DNA of 64,000 nt from Numida meleagris (GCF_002078875.1 NC_034410.1:102275803-102339802); one strand, 5' to 3'; counted from the stretch's first letter, positions 32,560-46,300 are shown. Notes: generated by a model from the letters alone, not told the origin. Numbers and translations: made by a program.

Positions 32560-33620
32560 GGGTCTTCTCCATACCTTTGATCTGCATTATGAAATGTTAA
32601 TGTCCACCACGTCAGGACTTGTTACATAAACATACCCTTTCTCTAACCGCTCAGTTCTGCCCGTTGCAACTTCCATTCATATTATCCATTTATATTTAAA
32701 TGCTGACTTGGAGCTTATACCCAGAAGCGCTGACATTTTTAAACAGGAGTAGCTAAACTAGCGTAAACTGCTAAATATAATTTATTGATGATAAAGAGCT
32801 CGGTTCAGATTAAATTCCAGCAATTTAATAATGAACACATTCACATCCTGCATCCGGAATATGTATATGTATGTGTTTTCCCCTCCTTATTTAACTGAGA
32901 GAAGGGGGTCTCGGAATCTGTGATTTCCTGTTGATTAGATATGAAGCAACCACAAGCACATATTTTTGATATCTCTATTAACAGACTGTTCATGTCTAAC
33001 TGCAAAACTTGGTTGCACTTCTCTCAACATCTTTGCCCAAGACAGACCAGTAAACACAATTCCTCTCTCTATAATTAGCCTTTTCTCTAAGGGCCCTGAA
33101 GTAAGTCTGCATGCCGTAGATTTAATATCCAGTGCTATATCCATATGTGCTGCCCTTGCCTGGTCCCAGAGCATATAAACTCCCCTATTAGCAGCCTTGA
33201 CTGCTTAATTATGCAGATTTTTTTTGTACCCGCCTGCCTGTAAAATTACTGTGTCTAACCTTTTTTTTCCCTCCTCGTTGCACCATGCTGGCCATTCTAA
33301 TGAAATCGGCATAGGGGAAAGGGCCTGATTTGCAGTTATGGAGGCTGGATCGCGCTGGCAATCTGTCCTTAGTGGGAGTTACAAAAGAAGTCAAATGCCT
33401 TCATCTGGTTCTACCCTCTCATCCCCAAGGTGATTGAGTTCACTTCCTGATGCTTCCCAAGTTTTCCTCGGGCTGTCCAATCAGCGCATCCACCAGGGAG
33501 CCCAGCCTAGCTTGCAACAGTCTCTGTATCTAGTTACAGCCCCACCAGGGACAGGCAACTATCCACCCCCAAGCCTTCAGATGAAAACCTTTTCTAACAA
33601 GGCCGCCCAGCGCCAATGAA
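32560..33620. promoter_or_regulatory. Candidate conserved non-coding cluster
   Basis: About 1 kb of non-repetitive sequence mixes AT-rich motifs (TTAATTATGCAGAT near 33205, TTTAATATCCAG near 33120) with retained CpGs and a CCAATCAGCGC box near 33477. The sequence keeps features that neutral bird introns tend to lose. The inference is that it carries one or more enhancers. No homologous element was compared. Confidence 0.3.
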
Positions 33621-35570
33621 ATAACACACATCTGCATATCCACTGGGTCCCATGTTTCTTGTGCTCATGGATTATGTATCTTGCAGCCTCTAATAAAGAA
33701 ATGCAGTTCTTTGTTTAATGTTTATCTTGTGCTTGTTAAGCAAATGCTAATGTTGTATCAGAATGCTTTAGTGCTATTTGGGTTTTTGGTGATTTACTAC
33801 AAGACAATCTGCTGTGAAGTAAATTTAGAGGGGAGGGGGAAGGAAAAAAAAAATCATTCCGGTGGAAAGAAAGGGAGAGAAAATGGTTTGACAGAGAAAG
33901 AGCAAGAGACAGAGGGAAAGACAGAGGGAGCGAGGCGGGAGAGAGCGCAACAGCTCCTGCCTGGCTTCCCTCACCCCTGGCTGCCGTGCTCACTCCATCA
34001 TCAGCAGGCCCGGCACCTGGAGGTGCAGAATCAGCCCACCACGATTTCCAAAAGGGATGAGATGATAACTTCCCCTTCAGTGATAAGGTAAACAGTGTCC
34101 TGAAGGGTAAACAAAAAATAAAAAAGCCCCTTTTGTTGTCTGCCTTTGTGCCCTGATGGTTAGCACTGTGCTGTGTTATTCACAGACCACAGGGAAGCCC
34201 TAGATTTAATTGTTCATGCCTGGCTCTGCTAGAAATGGGCAAAAGAGAATATGAAGTATTCAGAACCCACTTCTCCAAATTATTTTTTCTTCCCTCCCCC
34301 CTTCGGGAATGAGAGAGGAGATTTGGAAGCTGATGAACAAACAAATGTCCTCTATTTACCCTTTGGCAAGACAGAATATAGATATCCACAATGCTAAGCA
34401 CTCCTGTCAGTCTCCTTTCAATTTCTTCCACTCTGTTTTGAACGAAGATGTAAGTTCTGGAGTGCTATTTATTTTTCTTCTGCAAATGAACCGGGGTCAA
34501 TAAAATGCAGGTCTCCAAAAGGAGGGGACTTGAGAACTAACTAGAAATGCAGCTGCCAGCATTCCCCCCTTTCATCCCACAACTTCCCTTCCAGGGACTG
34601 CCCTTTGTCACCAAGACGGGTGGATTTTAAGGACTAAATGAAATAAGGCTACCCAGGGTCCCCAGGGTCAAATCAGAACTACAGCTTCAAAGACAGATCT
34701 TTGTGGACAAACAATTCTACACTTTTAATGGGACAGAAGAACGAAAGATAAAGATGTTTCAGTATGGATGTGTCTCTTGGAACTGCAAAGGTATTGTGCA
34801 ATAGGGCAATAAACCAATGCTCATGCCTTTTGCACACACATGTGCTTTGCACATACAGGTATTCTATTCATCGCTGCACTCCTGTTCTCCTGGTACACCT
34901 CTTTCCCCACTGTGTGTGGTAAAACATGAACACATCACACTGCTGCACCTATAGATGTATACATTCACTAATTGCAAACCTTTGTTTTAAACTCTTATAC
35001 ATTTCTTCTGAAAGAGTAAAATGGCAGCAGTGAAAATTTCTGGACTAAGAACATTCAACATGGAAAGTCTTTGCTGCAAAAGATGCAAAGTATGAAGAAT
35101 GGTTATGTGATTTTTTTCTCCCTTGTCCCCTTTTCTACATGGCTTGATTCTCAAAAGATCATTTCAGCTGTAAGAGTAACTCCATTTTTGTACCAGCTCA
35201 ATCTCTAGGTTATCTTCTGACACTGCTGATAAAACACATCTCTTTGTAAATACCAGAAAGACACTCCTGTGCCATTTATTTACAATAAGTTGAATTCTCC
35301 TTTTGAGCATGGTATCTACCATCATCAAACAGATTCATGGGAGATTGTATTTGCTCAATTAATTCAAAGGGGAGGGCTCAGTCTCCCGATAGCTAGCTCA
35401 GCCAGCTAAGCAGCTTAAGAACACAAACTTCCTATGTAGTTTTTCACTGTCTTCTCCATTCCCTTTTTTTCTTTTTCCAAAAGGAGTAAATTTTCATCTA
35501 ACGGGTATACTTCAGTTTTTTGTATTTGAGGTATTTCTATACTAAGCCACTGAGAGCTCCAGATACTCTG
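33621..35570. other. Intronic, purine tract and unique sequence
   Basis: A purine-rich block with GAGA-type content lies at 33826-33950. The rest is unique intronic sequence with no feature I recognise. Confidence 0.45.
33826..33950. repeat. GA-rich tract
   Basis: This purine tract carries repeated GAGA and GGGA words just right of the candidate regulatory cluster at 32.6-33.6 kb. GA tracts can bind GAGA-type factors or form triplexes. Confidence 0.7.
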
Positions 35571-35579
35571 CTAATGTCC

Positions 35580-35720
35580 CATTTATTACTAGATACAATT
35601 CAAGGTCCCGACTGTAATCTTTATAAACCCCTAATGACCTAGGGTTGGGCTGCATTTGAGACTTTCTCTCCTCTTACAGTCCGCCAAGAAAATTGAGCTC
35701 AACGGGAACACTAAACCTGA
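35580..35720 (+). mobile_element. Fossil LINE reverse-transcriptase tail
   Basis: From 35596 the plus strand reads QFKVPTVIFI. After a one-base frame slip it continues NDLGLGCI, a stop, then DFLSS. The pattern follows the conserved end of non-LTR reverse transcriptases, where a QFK-L-Y-KAL-N-L-G-YL-D-L order is usual. Stops and a frameshift show it is dead. The subfamily (L2, L3 or CR1-like) cannot be told by eye. Related debris may run on to about 35960. Confidence 0.42.
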
Positions 35721-36516
35721 CAGTGTTCCCATTTAAATCCTCTAGAGCAAGGGAGTTTCTCCATAAGCCGACTGCAGAAGTCCGTCTCTGACCTGCTGAC
35801 TTCAGCCGACTCCACACAACAGCATCGCCATGAACTGGCTGCATGGGAACCCTGTTAGAGACTTCATTTCCCTCCTGCGGTCTCCATCAAAGCTACCTTT
35901 GGTAATCACTACAGCTGAGAACACTGCTCAGCATAAATTAAGAAAGAGGCTCAAGGACACAATGAGTCCGTGATTTGTTCACTTGGCCTTAAATATAGGA
36001 AGCCTTCAACCTCCAGCCTGCGTTTGATAAAGAATGTGCATTATATATACGAGGCCTGACCTAGTGACTAGCATTTGTGTACAGGTCAGCTTACTGCAGT
36101 GCTAAAGTCATCTTCACTAACCATCCTGTGTTATTCTAGTTTCCACATCAATGGATTCTTATTAGACATCAATAACGTGTGTGTCCCTGATAGCCTGTGG
36201 TTTGACTTGTATAGCCAGCCCTGCTTGTATAGCTAGTCACATCTTTGCTGTGTGGTGGTGCTGGACACAGAACAGGAATGCGCCTTTGCTACATGTAGGC
36301 AAACACCATTTGCCTGAGTTGATTATTATTATTTTTTTAAGGACCTTAGGGTTGGACATTTCCTATCAGCATTTAAAAAGCATGTCAAAAAGTCCAAATT
36401 GATTGCTAGGGAAAAGCAGGAAAAGTGCATAGGTAGTAAGCTATATTAGAGATGAAGACATACCTTAAATACCCCTAAACACCTGCTCATCTATTTTGCC
36501 TTGACAGAACATATTG

Positions 36517-36610
36517 TAGAATCATCGAAAACAGGGTTGGAAGGGACCTGAAAAGGTCACCTAGAGCATCCCCCTGCCTTAAGGCAGGATCAGCTATGCT
36601 GCACAATTTA
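36517..36610 (-). mobile_element. CR1 LINE 3' end, truncated
   Basis: The plus strand carries the antisense of the classic CR1 3' terminus: TAGAATCATCG, then GGGTTGGAAGGGACCTG, AAAAGGTCACCTAGAGCATC and CCCCTGCC. The element is therefore inserted on the minus strand. Only the extreme 3' end remains, which is normal for 5'-truncated CR1 copies. CR1 is the dominant LINE of birds and supports an avian source. Confidence 0.8.
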
Positions 36611-37759
36611 GATGACCTCGAACTAACGAAGCAGAAAGGATGATGGCTAAAATGCCAGTGGATTAAGACCAGTTCCGAATGCATTGATTACAGGGAAAAG
36701 AGCATTTGAAATCTGCTATAACTGTGCAAGAGTCAAAGAAAACAGGTGGTTAACAAGCTGGTTAATCCAGGTTGTTTGCTTCAGGTGATAGAGTCAAGTG
36801 TTTCTGACTGTGAGGAATTATTTTCAGGATCTAGTCAGATTCAGATAGATTTCTTGTGGCTGTGCAAGCTCTAATGGAGATATAGAGGTGTTTGATAACT
36901 ACCTGTCAGAGTCAATTTGCGAGAGTCACCATGAAGTTTTGAGTAACATTCTCTAAGAATAATGAGTCTTTTCTGCTTGTACTTCAGCTTGTGATGTTTC
37001 CTGAATTTCCAGAAGTGACAGGACATACAATAAAACCTCGAGAGTCAAATCCCAGTCTTTCCTATGTATAGTACAATTGCTCTGTCAGTACATGATACCA
37101 ATGACCTAAAAATGACTGAGGAGAGAAATTCTTGCTCCAGAAGTTACCACCTATGCACTTCACCCTCATATCTAGGGTATCATTGTGGGAGAATCCACAG
37201 GGTGACTTTCTCTCCTCTCTGACAGGTCACGAAGATCTTCACTGCAATGCTCTGCTGCGTCCCCTCATGTAAAGGGAACTATGATACATGTAAAAAAAAC
37301 AACACACATGGCAGCATGTTCAGCTACCAGGGTTTACACATCTTTAAACCTCCATCCCTCCTGATTTGGACCAGGACAGGATCTTACCCAAATATTTCAT
37401 AGGCACTGATGAACAGGGGAAGGATACCTGGTTGAAGCTCTACCCAACTAAATCATGATAATTCTGCCTGGGCAAGCAATGCAAGAAAATAAGTGGAAGT
37501 ACATTGGCCAAAGGATTATTAAGGCTTATCTTCTAAGCCTGTTTATTTGGAGAATAATTGCCTGTATTTAGGTATTCAGGTAACGGTGACTACTGAGAGC
37601 TCTTCTCACTACTTTCGCTTAGCAGGAAGACATATTTTCATAAGCATATGAGCTGATCAAGATCATATCTGCCTTTGCCTTTGGAGCTAAGATACTTGCA
37701 CGTATAGGGGTTTCACTGTAGGACCACACAGGAAATGCAGGCACTGCAGACTGTAATCC

Positions 37760-38195
37760 CTGATGAACTGCAGTGGCTATCTATCGACTTCTAGGTAAAA
37801 TTCAGCTTGTTGCTTTCAAGCTACAAAGCCTGAGTTGGTCTGAGCTGAGAAACAGCATTTTGCTTCATAGAAAATGTGTCGGCTATGCTCAGAAATGCTC
37901 CACTCACCAGCTCTATTCTGGCACAATCAGGTACATACTAGTGCCAGAAGGTTTTGTTTAGGGATTTGTAGATTTAGATGTTGTTATCCAAAATGGTTCA
38001 ACAGGACTAGAATCCGGCTGCTTTCGGAAACAGTCTTTCCTAAGATGCTGCTTGGCAACTGGAGGGGTTTGCGTGACATGGTCTGTAAGACAAGACTCAG
38101 ACTGGGTAGCGTTTTGGAACTGGAGAAGGTTTCTGCGTGTTTGTTAAAAGATTTAGCAAAGCCTGTTCTGTTTCTGTGCCTTGAAACACAGTGAC
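37760..38195 (+). mobile_element. Fossil LINE reverse-transcriptase C-terminus
   Basis: Reading from 37768 gives LQWLSIDF, a stop, then VKFSLLLSSYKA, a stop, and VGLS. This follows the conserved order H/QWLP-I/V-R-FK-L-L-YKAL-GL-P seen just after the catalytic core of L2/CR1/Jockey-type reverse transcriptases. Further on, in another frame, FPKMLLGNW and then LLKDLAKPVLFL mimic the LWN-LP and F-LK-LF tail. Several stops and frameshifts mark an ancient, inactive copy. It has the same orientation as the relic near 35.6 kb and could be from the same family or the same insertion. Confidence 0.48.
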
Positions 38196-38836
38196 AGCAA
38201 GAAATTAGTTAATGAAACACAATAACATCAAACTTCAGGTTGGTAGATCAGCCTTACAGAAAGTAATTCTCTCTTATCCACCTCGTCAATACTCACAGCA
38301 CTGAAAAATCAGCAGTTTGTATGTCAGGACTCTCTCTGCCAGTTTCTGAGGTGGCAGAGAAAATCTGTAGGTGGGCTAAAGTGACTGATCCTCTCAGACC
38401 TTCAAGTCAGTGTTATCCGAATTCAAGGCTGCATCACAAAGGTTAGCCTTATCAGAAATGACAAGACAACATGCATCAGCTATGTTGGCGTATGTATCCG
38501 TGTTTCTGTGTATATATTTATGGCTGTATCTTCCCTGTTGGTCCCAACTGTTGACAGATTCTTAGACAGCACCTTGGGGTACCTGAATGAGCTGGATGAT
38601 TTGTGGAGTGTGACACTGCCTGGTGGGAGCAATGACATTGTCAGACAGTGACCTTGGGTGGCCACTACTGTTGTTCCGCAGGGAAAATGGAGAACAGCTG
38701 CAAACCTTAAGCAGCAGCAGTGTTGGAAGCAGAATTTTCTGACGGTACACTACAGTGGGTACAAGCACTTTCAGCTGCATCAGAAGTGTCAGAAAATGGC
38801 AATCAACATTGTGACAGCTTCTTTGTTTTTAGCTGA

Positions 38837-38837
38837 G

Positions 38838-38868
<31 letters not shown>

Positions 38869-38874
38869 ATATAA
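38837..38874. repeat. TA microsatellite
   Basis: This is a nearly pure TA run interrupted once by TTT. It is self-complementary and could form a cruciform. It should be length-variable. Confidence 0.92.
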
Positions 38875-40710
38875 GTTGAAAAGCACACTTTGTTATTTGA
38901 ACTGCATTCGGTCTTAAACAACACATCGCTCTCCCTCACATTCCTCTTCTGGTCTATGATGGGTCAGATTTGGGAATTTTTTTAATTTTAAAGCCCTATG
39001 AAATAAGCATCTTTTTTTTCTTTTTTTTCTTCTAAAAGCTAATATTGGGGTTGAGGGCCAAACAATATAATGATGCAGTACTACTTGCATTATTCCTGAA
39101 GCTATTTGATTTTGACAAGCCCACATTTGGTAATTAACATGAGAATGCCCCCTTGGGCCATTCTCCTGTTAGCTAAAATATCTTATAAATTACTGTAATA
39201 AAAGGAAAAAGTGAACACACTGCCTGTCAATGTTTCAACTTATCTAGCAAGAAGAGGAGACAATGCCATGATCTGGAAACACGCACATGCCAAATGGATG
39301 CATAAATTACACTGTCTATGCCCATCCGAACCAGTCACCTGTCTGTCAGTGAAACGTATACACATAGCCATGGGTAGTAAAAAGAAAGAAAATTCTATTT
39401 GTAAAACATTCCCACAGCTATGAAACAAAGTCACAGTGTCCACAGTGGCACTTTTACCACCTTCCAGTGACCACTACCAGACTGCACAAAACAATCAATT
39501 TTCTGTAAAAATGATTCTCTGTTTAGCGTGTATCACATACCAGAAGGCATCTCTTAACTTGTTCTCTGAAAGCTTGTATTCATGGGGCTGCCTATACTTG
39601 GTACTCTTGAACATCACGCTACAAATATTCTCCTATTGAATGCCCTACACCTATGGTTATTTCTGCAAATGCATGCTTTGAACTCAAGAGAATGACCAGC
39701 CCAGCAGCCAGGCTTACAAGGCAGTGCTGCTGTCCTGTCATCTGGGGTACAATATAATCCTTCAGCAAACAAAAAAACCCACTGCCAACATCAAATGTAT
39801 TCAAATCTGGGTGCAAACATAAACCACGCGAACCCGCCCTGCATATTCCAATGCACCAGGCAGGCTGAATGCCCTTACACAACCTGTTCAAAATAATGAA
39901 AGCTGACACGAAAGAAAGTGCCTTTTATAATACTTCCTGGCAGGTACAATATTTTCCTTTATTTATGAACACAGATGCTGGGAAAAAGAGAGAAATAAAT
40001 GACTCTCCTCTTCTTAGAAACGAATATTTTTAAAAATTGTTTTTCTCTTCTTCATTCCAAAACTCTTAATGCAGATGAGCAGAAAAAGCGCAAAGACAAA
40101 AAAAACTGTAATAAATTCAGTGCTGCTTCAGTCTGTGTGTCTGGCTGTGGAACTGGATGTACAGAGGATGACTAGAACCAACACACTGACAAGTAACTTC
40201 CATGACTACTTACAGGTTTTACTTCCTTCCAAAATAAAATATTAATTAAAAGTATCAAGCTAAATAATAACTTTTACAACTTATTGTCTAGGCTGTTTTG
40301 ATCAAACATTTGCAACCTTCACTAATACAAAGCACCTGATTTCTGCAAGAGCAATTGTTTTTGAATTCGATCCTTGAGGGTCCTTTTTATTCTTCTGTTA
40401 AAGGCCCAGCAAAATCAATGCCTATAAATTGTAGACTTATTGATAAAAATTCTGGGGTGTGCAATTGAATGTAGATAAAAAAAAAATGCTTGTGTGTAAT
40501 CCATAGGAGACACAGTTTGCTACTATTGCTGAATTTTAAAAGGAAATGATCCAAAACAATGCCAGGTTCCCAGCTCCATGCCACAGGCCAGTGGCATTTA
40601 ATAATGAATATTACTCTTTGGAACAGTTGAGGCAGCTCATGCAACTCCTGTTCTCAAGCCACCAAACTATAAGCAGCAGAATCCTAGAGGAAGCTTCCAT
40701 GTGCACCCTG

Positions 40711-40766
40711 TGCTTTTATCAGGATATACTTGCTATTATCAAGGTATCATGCTGTTATCAAATGCA
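40711..40766. repeat. Three-unit TTATCA tandem repeat
   Basis: Three imperfect units of 19-20 bases each begin TGCT and carry TTATCA at 40716, 40736 and 40755. On the minus strand each reads TGATAA, a GATA-factor type core. The spacing is close to two helical turns. Confidence 0.6.
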
Positions 40767-43262
40767 GCCTATTAACACTTGCAAATGACCATTTCACCTT
40801 TGCTTTTTCTGCAGCACACAAAATCTTAAGGTACTGTTTTCTTCTGGATGAATTTTCCAATGTCTTGACGCTGCAGTTACCAGGTCAGAGGTAATGAGGG
40901 CTGCGCAGCTTACAGTGCCATAGCTCCAGCTTGGTTAGATCAATGGCCTATAATTACCTATGAACAAGTCAGACACCAATCAATGCTTTGTTATTTCCTG
41001 TACAAGTTGCTCAGGGAAACTTTCCTAGGTCAGGGAAAATCACAGCAGAGGCACCGGCTGCACCTGTCTGCAGTACCTATCATGCCAGAACACCTTATGA
41101 GTAACCTTGAATCTCCTGCAATATGGTTAGAGGCCATAAGGACAATCTGGGTTCCTTGGACAAGCCTGGTTTGCCTGGCCCTGCATCAGGTCCGAAGGGA
41201 TCTATGCCTTTAGAAGATAGAAAACTGAACGATGCTAACAAATAGAGAGAACCCAGCTCCAACCCCAAAACATGAAATTCCAAACCTGGGCACACCATGG
41301 CACCACAGCACAGTCTAGCTGTACCTCGGAAGAAGTTTTATTTTGACAGCTACCATAGCAGTAAAAACTGCAATATGAGCCAAATCCACTCCAACAGATA
41401 CATTTATTTTGGGGGGATGTCAGAGGTGCCAGATTGATTGCTCTGGCGAGCAGCATTTTCAATTTATCTGCACAACAGGCGCAGCACAAGCAGCAGCAGT
41501 GCCCATGGTTCCCATCCAAGCTGCCTCAGTCCTGTGAGGGACCACCTAGGAGGGGCACTGAGCTATTTCTGCATTACCCAGAGCTATTCCTGCACAGACA
41601 GGCTGGATCCTCTCTGCTGTGCTACAGTCAGCTGCGGATGCATTTTTGTGGGGAACATTTGTCTGCTGAAAGCTGAATGGGAACGCCAGCTCATTTGTGC
41701 ACAAGCCATCGAATGCTTAGGAGATCTTAACAGCTTTCCTTGCACTACCAAGGTGGTATGACCTGGAAATGGTAAACTAAATGCTCTAGTCTCTCATTAT
41801 TAATGTCGTTTGGTGCAGACAGTACCTTTATTTAAGACACAGGAACACAGGTAGCCTGGGACACGGTTCCAGCAGTTTCCTCAAACACGGCAGTTGTGCT
41901 TTTCACCTTTCCTGCGCACACTCATGCACGCACATCTGCTCCCTACCTTCTTGGTGATGCCTTTCGCGTTCAAAATGCCAAGTGATTAGCTGGGAACAGC
42001 TCCTCTGTACGGAGCCATCATCCAAATTTAAAAGAAAAAGGGAAAAAAAGAAGCAAGGAAAAGGCTTACAGAATGCCACTTGATCAAATACGCACATAAC
42101 TAAGCTGACATAAACATGCCTCCATTTCCTGTAATACTTTTTTAAAAGTAGAGGAGCAGAGCAGGAGTCCTGCTGGATTTCCCTTAGCAACCTGACAGGA
42201 GCCCACAAGGTCAGCTAGCAGGAAGCGTAGAAAATTATACAGTGGGGAATTATCAGCTAAATTATTTCACTATACTCAGGATTTTTACTGTTCCTCCCAA
42301 GACGGTGGCCTCTTGCTACTTGCAATAGAAGCAAGAATAAAAGGACAGAAATGACAAAAGAGATCTTAAAAAAAAATACGCATGTTTTATGTGCCTCCTG
42401 AAGATGGTGGCTTTAATGCCCAACTCATTTTTTGTTGTTGATTTTGGATCAAAGGCCTGATCCGTAGCTGTGGCTACCATGCACAAAGGAGGCTATGTCT
42501 GTGTGTAATGCAGCTGCAGGTACCCACACAGGTGCATGAAGGTGACTTAAAATTCACCTTTCTCTCTCCCAGCTCTGCTGCTGTCTGGAGCCAAGCCCCA
42601 GCCCACTACCACAGCCTGGGGTCTGCTCTGATGCCAGGTAGCTGAGGGGAGGACTGAGACGCCTGCAAAGCCTCAAGAGCTGAAGCTCTGCCACCCGAGG
42701 AGCTGTGCCAGGGGATGGCCGCAGTGCTGAGGGACAAAGGCCTTCCCTGCCGCCAGCTCTCTGCTCCCGGCGTCTGATACCTCCCAGTGCCGAGGGAGGA
42801 GGAAGAGGAACCTGGAAGACCGCTCACCATGTGGCTCGTTTCGCAGACCTGCGAGCATGATTTATCAATTAACAGGTAATGGAAAAAAAACTCTCTGCAA
42901 TTAAAGACTTGATTTTGCTCAAACAGGAAGCAGTCCTACGTTCCCGTGTACTCCTGAGAGAGAAAAGCAGCTCCTGTCACTGATGTGGAGCACAGCTAAT
43001 CTCAACAGCGGCTGTGTGGCCCCTCGAGAGGTGCTGTGTTGAGGAAGGAACAGCCGGGGGGAGCCCAGCGTCCCCCAGGGCCTGGCTGGCTGCAGGGCCA
43101 CAGAGAGGGGCAGGGGACTGCTCCCTGCTCCCTAGCAGTGGGGCAGAGCTGCAGGCATCACTAGACTCCAAAAGGTTCTTTCTGCTAGGTTTTTATATCT
43201 ATATCAAAATAATACCTAAATTATCTTTTCTTTCTTGTTTTCACCTAGGATGCTTTATTTAT

Positions 43263-43302
43263 GTATATATATATACACATACACACACACGTACATATAT
43301 CA
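43263..43302. repeat. TA/CA microsatellite
   Basis: A compound TATA then ACACAC tract ends in ACATATAT. It is a likely length polymorphism. Confidence 0.85.
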
Positions 43303-46300
43303 GCGTAGTTAAAACCATACATATATCTGCAGAGTGAATATACATCTGTACATTCTTTTTTTAGAAGTGTGAAGGGTTTTAATAGATTTCACAGGATGCG
43401 ATGCCTTAGAGTAATTCAGGCAAAAGTCAGAGCAAATGAAGGTAGATGGTTTTCTTTCCTGCTGCTTAAAAAAAACAACAAATGACCCCAAAGAACACTC
43501 ATCAGTTAAACAACAAATTTCCCCCTACTCACTCCCCCAGAGAAAGGGAGGAAAAAGCAGTCACAATTTTCAAAATAAACTGTTATGAATACTAAGATAT
43601 TTTTCCTGATCAAGACCATTTAAAGATACTTTTATTTAGAACATGGCCTTACAAGCAGGAGCTGGGTATCTGAGCTGGCATGCCTCTCTTGCAGTCAAGT
43701 CAATAGGCTGAAAATTACCTCTACTGAACTTCTTTAATATATGCTCTGTGTGGTGCTGTTTATAGACGACACACATCTACGTGTCTCTGACTAAGCATCC
43801 ACTTCTTGCACCATATCTTTCTTTGTCTGTATACCAGGATCTATAGGCAATTACGTTATCACACTGATGAGAAAACTTAGATTGATGGAATATTGAAAAT
43901 ATCATTACATTGATAACAGATAACCATAAATTGCTGACTTAGAAAAAGAAACACGCAATATGTTATTTTCTAAATTCATTAAAGCATCCCCAGCATCACT
44001 GGAAATTTTCGCCTCTTCCAAGAAGAAAAGGCCAGTTGAGCCTGAGAAAGATAAGTACACACAAAGAAGCTAGGATACTCCTATGTATGCCGTAGCAAGC
44101 CACGTGTGCTTGCCGAGTTGGCTGGATGACATGCCAGTAGTGGCTGCAAGATAGTGTGTGCGTGGCTGTTCAAAGGCACAAGACAGACTGTGTTCACATG
44201 CTGTAACCATTAGCTGATGAAGAAGGTTTATAATACACATGTAGTCACATTCCCAGTTCAAAACAGTTAGGCAGGTAAAGGAGATGGACACTAACGTTGC
44301 TGAATAAGGCTGTGGCGATTTGCTGGTCAGCATGAAAACATCTGAAAGGTGTCTGAACACTAAAGTACATGAAAATGGAGTTATTCCGAAGATTCATGCT
44401 TGTGCAGTAGTAGGAAAACAGACCATAGAGCATCTGTTGGTCTGTGTGCTCTTGGAACAGACAACTAATGCTAAAGATGTAGTCATATCATATATTTATT
44501 TTGGAAACTCGCATAGCTGTTGTGGAAGGTCACAAAACAAAGATCTGTAAATGCCAAAAGCACTTAAAGTGGAATTCATGGAAGCCAGCTTTATGATTAT
44601 TTCTAATCATTAAGATTCTTCAAAGCAATTTCTAAAAGGATTGCTGGTTATAAACAACATGAATTTCAAGCAGAACCTGGGAAACTCTTAACAGCGAAAG
44701 ACACATTCAGGGACTCTCCCTCTTTTTCTGGGTTACTACCTTTCAAGGGTGGATTTTATATGTGTTTATCATCTGCAACCCTCTGACAAATGTTCCAGTC
44801 AAACAAATTTTATTCTAGCAGTGTTCATGCATTTGGATTGCAGAAGGTCTTTCTAGCTCTATGATACTTTCATTAGGCACTGCCTTGTGTTATTGACTTT
44901 TCTGATTACTGGGGCAAGTATGCCCTGAAAATGCAGGTACACACACAGCCCAACAGACAAGCAGATGTTTTTAGGCTCTATTCTAATGCCGATGGCAGTC
45001 CCAACTTTGGGATCAGTAGAAGAATGTTTTCAGCCACAGGCTGAAGCAGTTGCACAGAGAAATTCCTCTAATTTGCTCTGTGCAGCTGTGTAAAGGAAAT
45101 CAGGGATCAGGATTGCGGTATGGCTATGGGGAGAACAGAGGAATGGCAATATTCCTGGCTTTCATGGCAAGGGGATGCAGAGCAGGGCATCCTGAGAGGA
45201 GAGGCCACTGGGGACTAGTTGTTGCTGGTTTTATCTTACCCTTACGCTGTGAAAAGAAATGGGAGTGGGGGGAGTCACTGGTGTGAGTTCTTCCCTACGA
45301 AACTGAAGAAGGACAAGTATGAAACTCACAATGGGATAACAAATTCTGTGAAATTGGTTCCCACAGGAACTTGCTTTATAGCTAATGGCATTGGTTCTGG
45401 CTCCCTTACAGCTTCTTTCTTCACTGCTCCATCCGATCTTGACTTCTGTCTCCTGTGATGGCTGTTACACCTAAACTCAGTTCCATTTCCTCCTACATTT
45501 CTCAGTTATGCACCCAAAATGCCTTCTCCGCTGGCTTGGTTTGCAACAGTGGTATTAAGAAATGGACTCAAACAGGCAGTGCAGAAGAGGACTTCTAATC
45601 CTGTGTCTAAATTCACCAAGCTGTGAGTCAGTATTTTCAATGGAAGCAACAGTGTCTATTATTCAGAACGAGGACTCCAGCATATTCCATGAAGGCAGTA
45701 TACCTTCAGTTCCAAACCCCTCTGCCCAACACGTTTCTCTAAATTACGCAAATTCCCCAGCTTCCTAGCACAGCTTTTAAGAAGGGTCGCTCTCTGCTTA
45801 CTAATCAGGCATGTGAATGGCTTTCCTTTAAGAAAGAAACTTTGAAAACACATGAAAATCTACTGAATATCAATCATTACGGAGGTCCCTTTAAACTGTC
45901 ATAATACTCAAGAGAAGGTTTCCCGCTGTATGAAAATCCGCAGTTTCAAATGTGCAACCTTTCTGTAACTGCACTGACACTCTTCTGTTATCTTTTTGTT
46001 TGGGGTTGATGGATTTATTTTTTTTGTCCCAGAGCTTATTTATTTTGGACACCATATTAACATTTACCTTTCTTTAGTGTTGAAACAGATTTGCTGAGTT
46101 ACCGGACCTTCTCCAGTTAGACACTGGAATAAATAAATTCAAAAATATCACAGATTCTCCCATATGTTAAGAAATTGTAAATACGTTTTATAGAAGTTTT
46201 CAAAGACAAGAGGTTGGCATCTCCTGGGGAGTGAAGTTCAGTCCTGGAACAGACATAACAAAGGGTAACTTGTGGTGTGAACTTCCCTCTGGTTCTCTGC

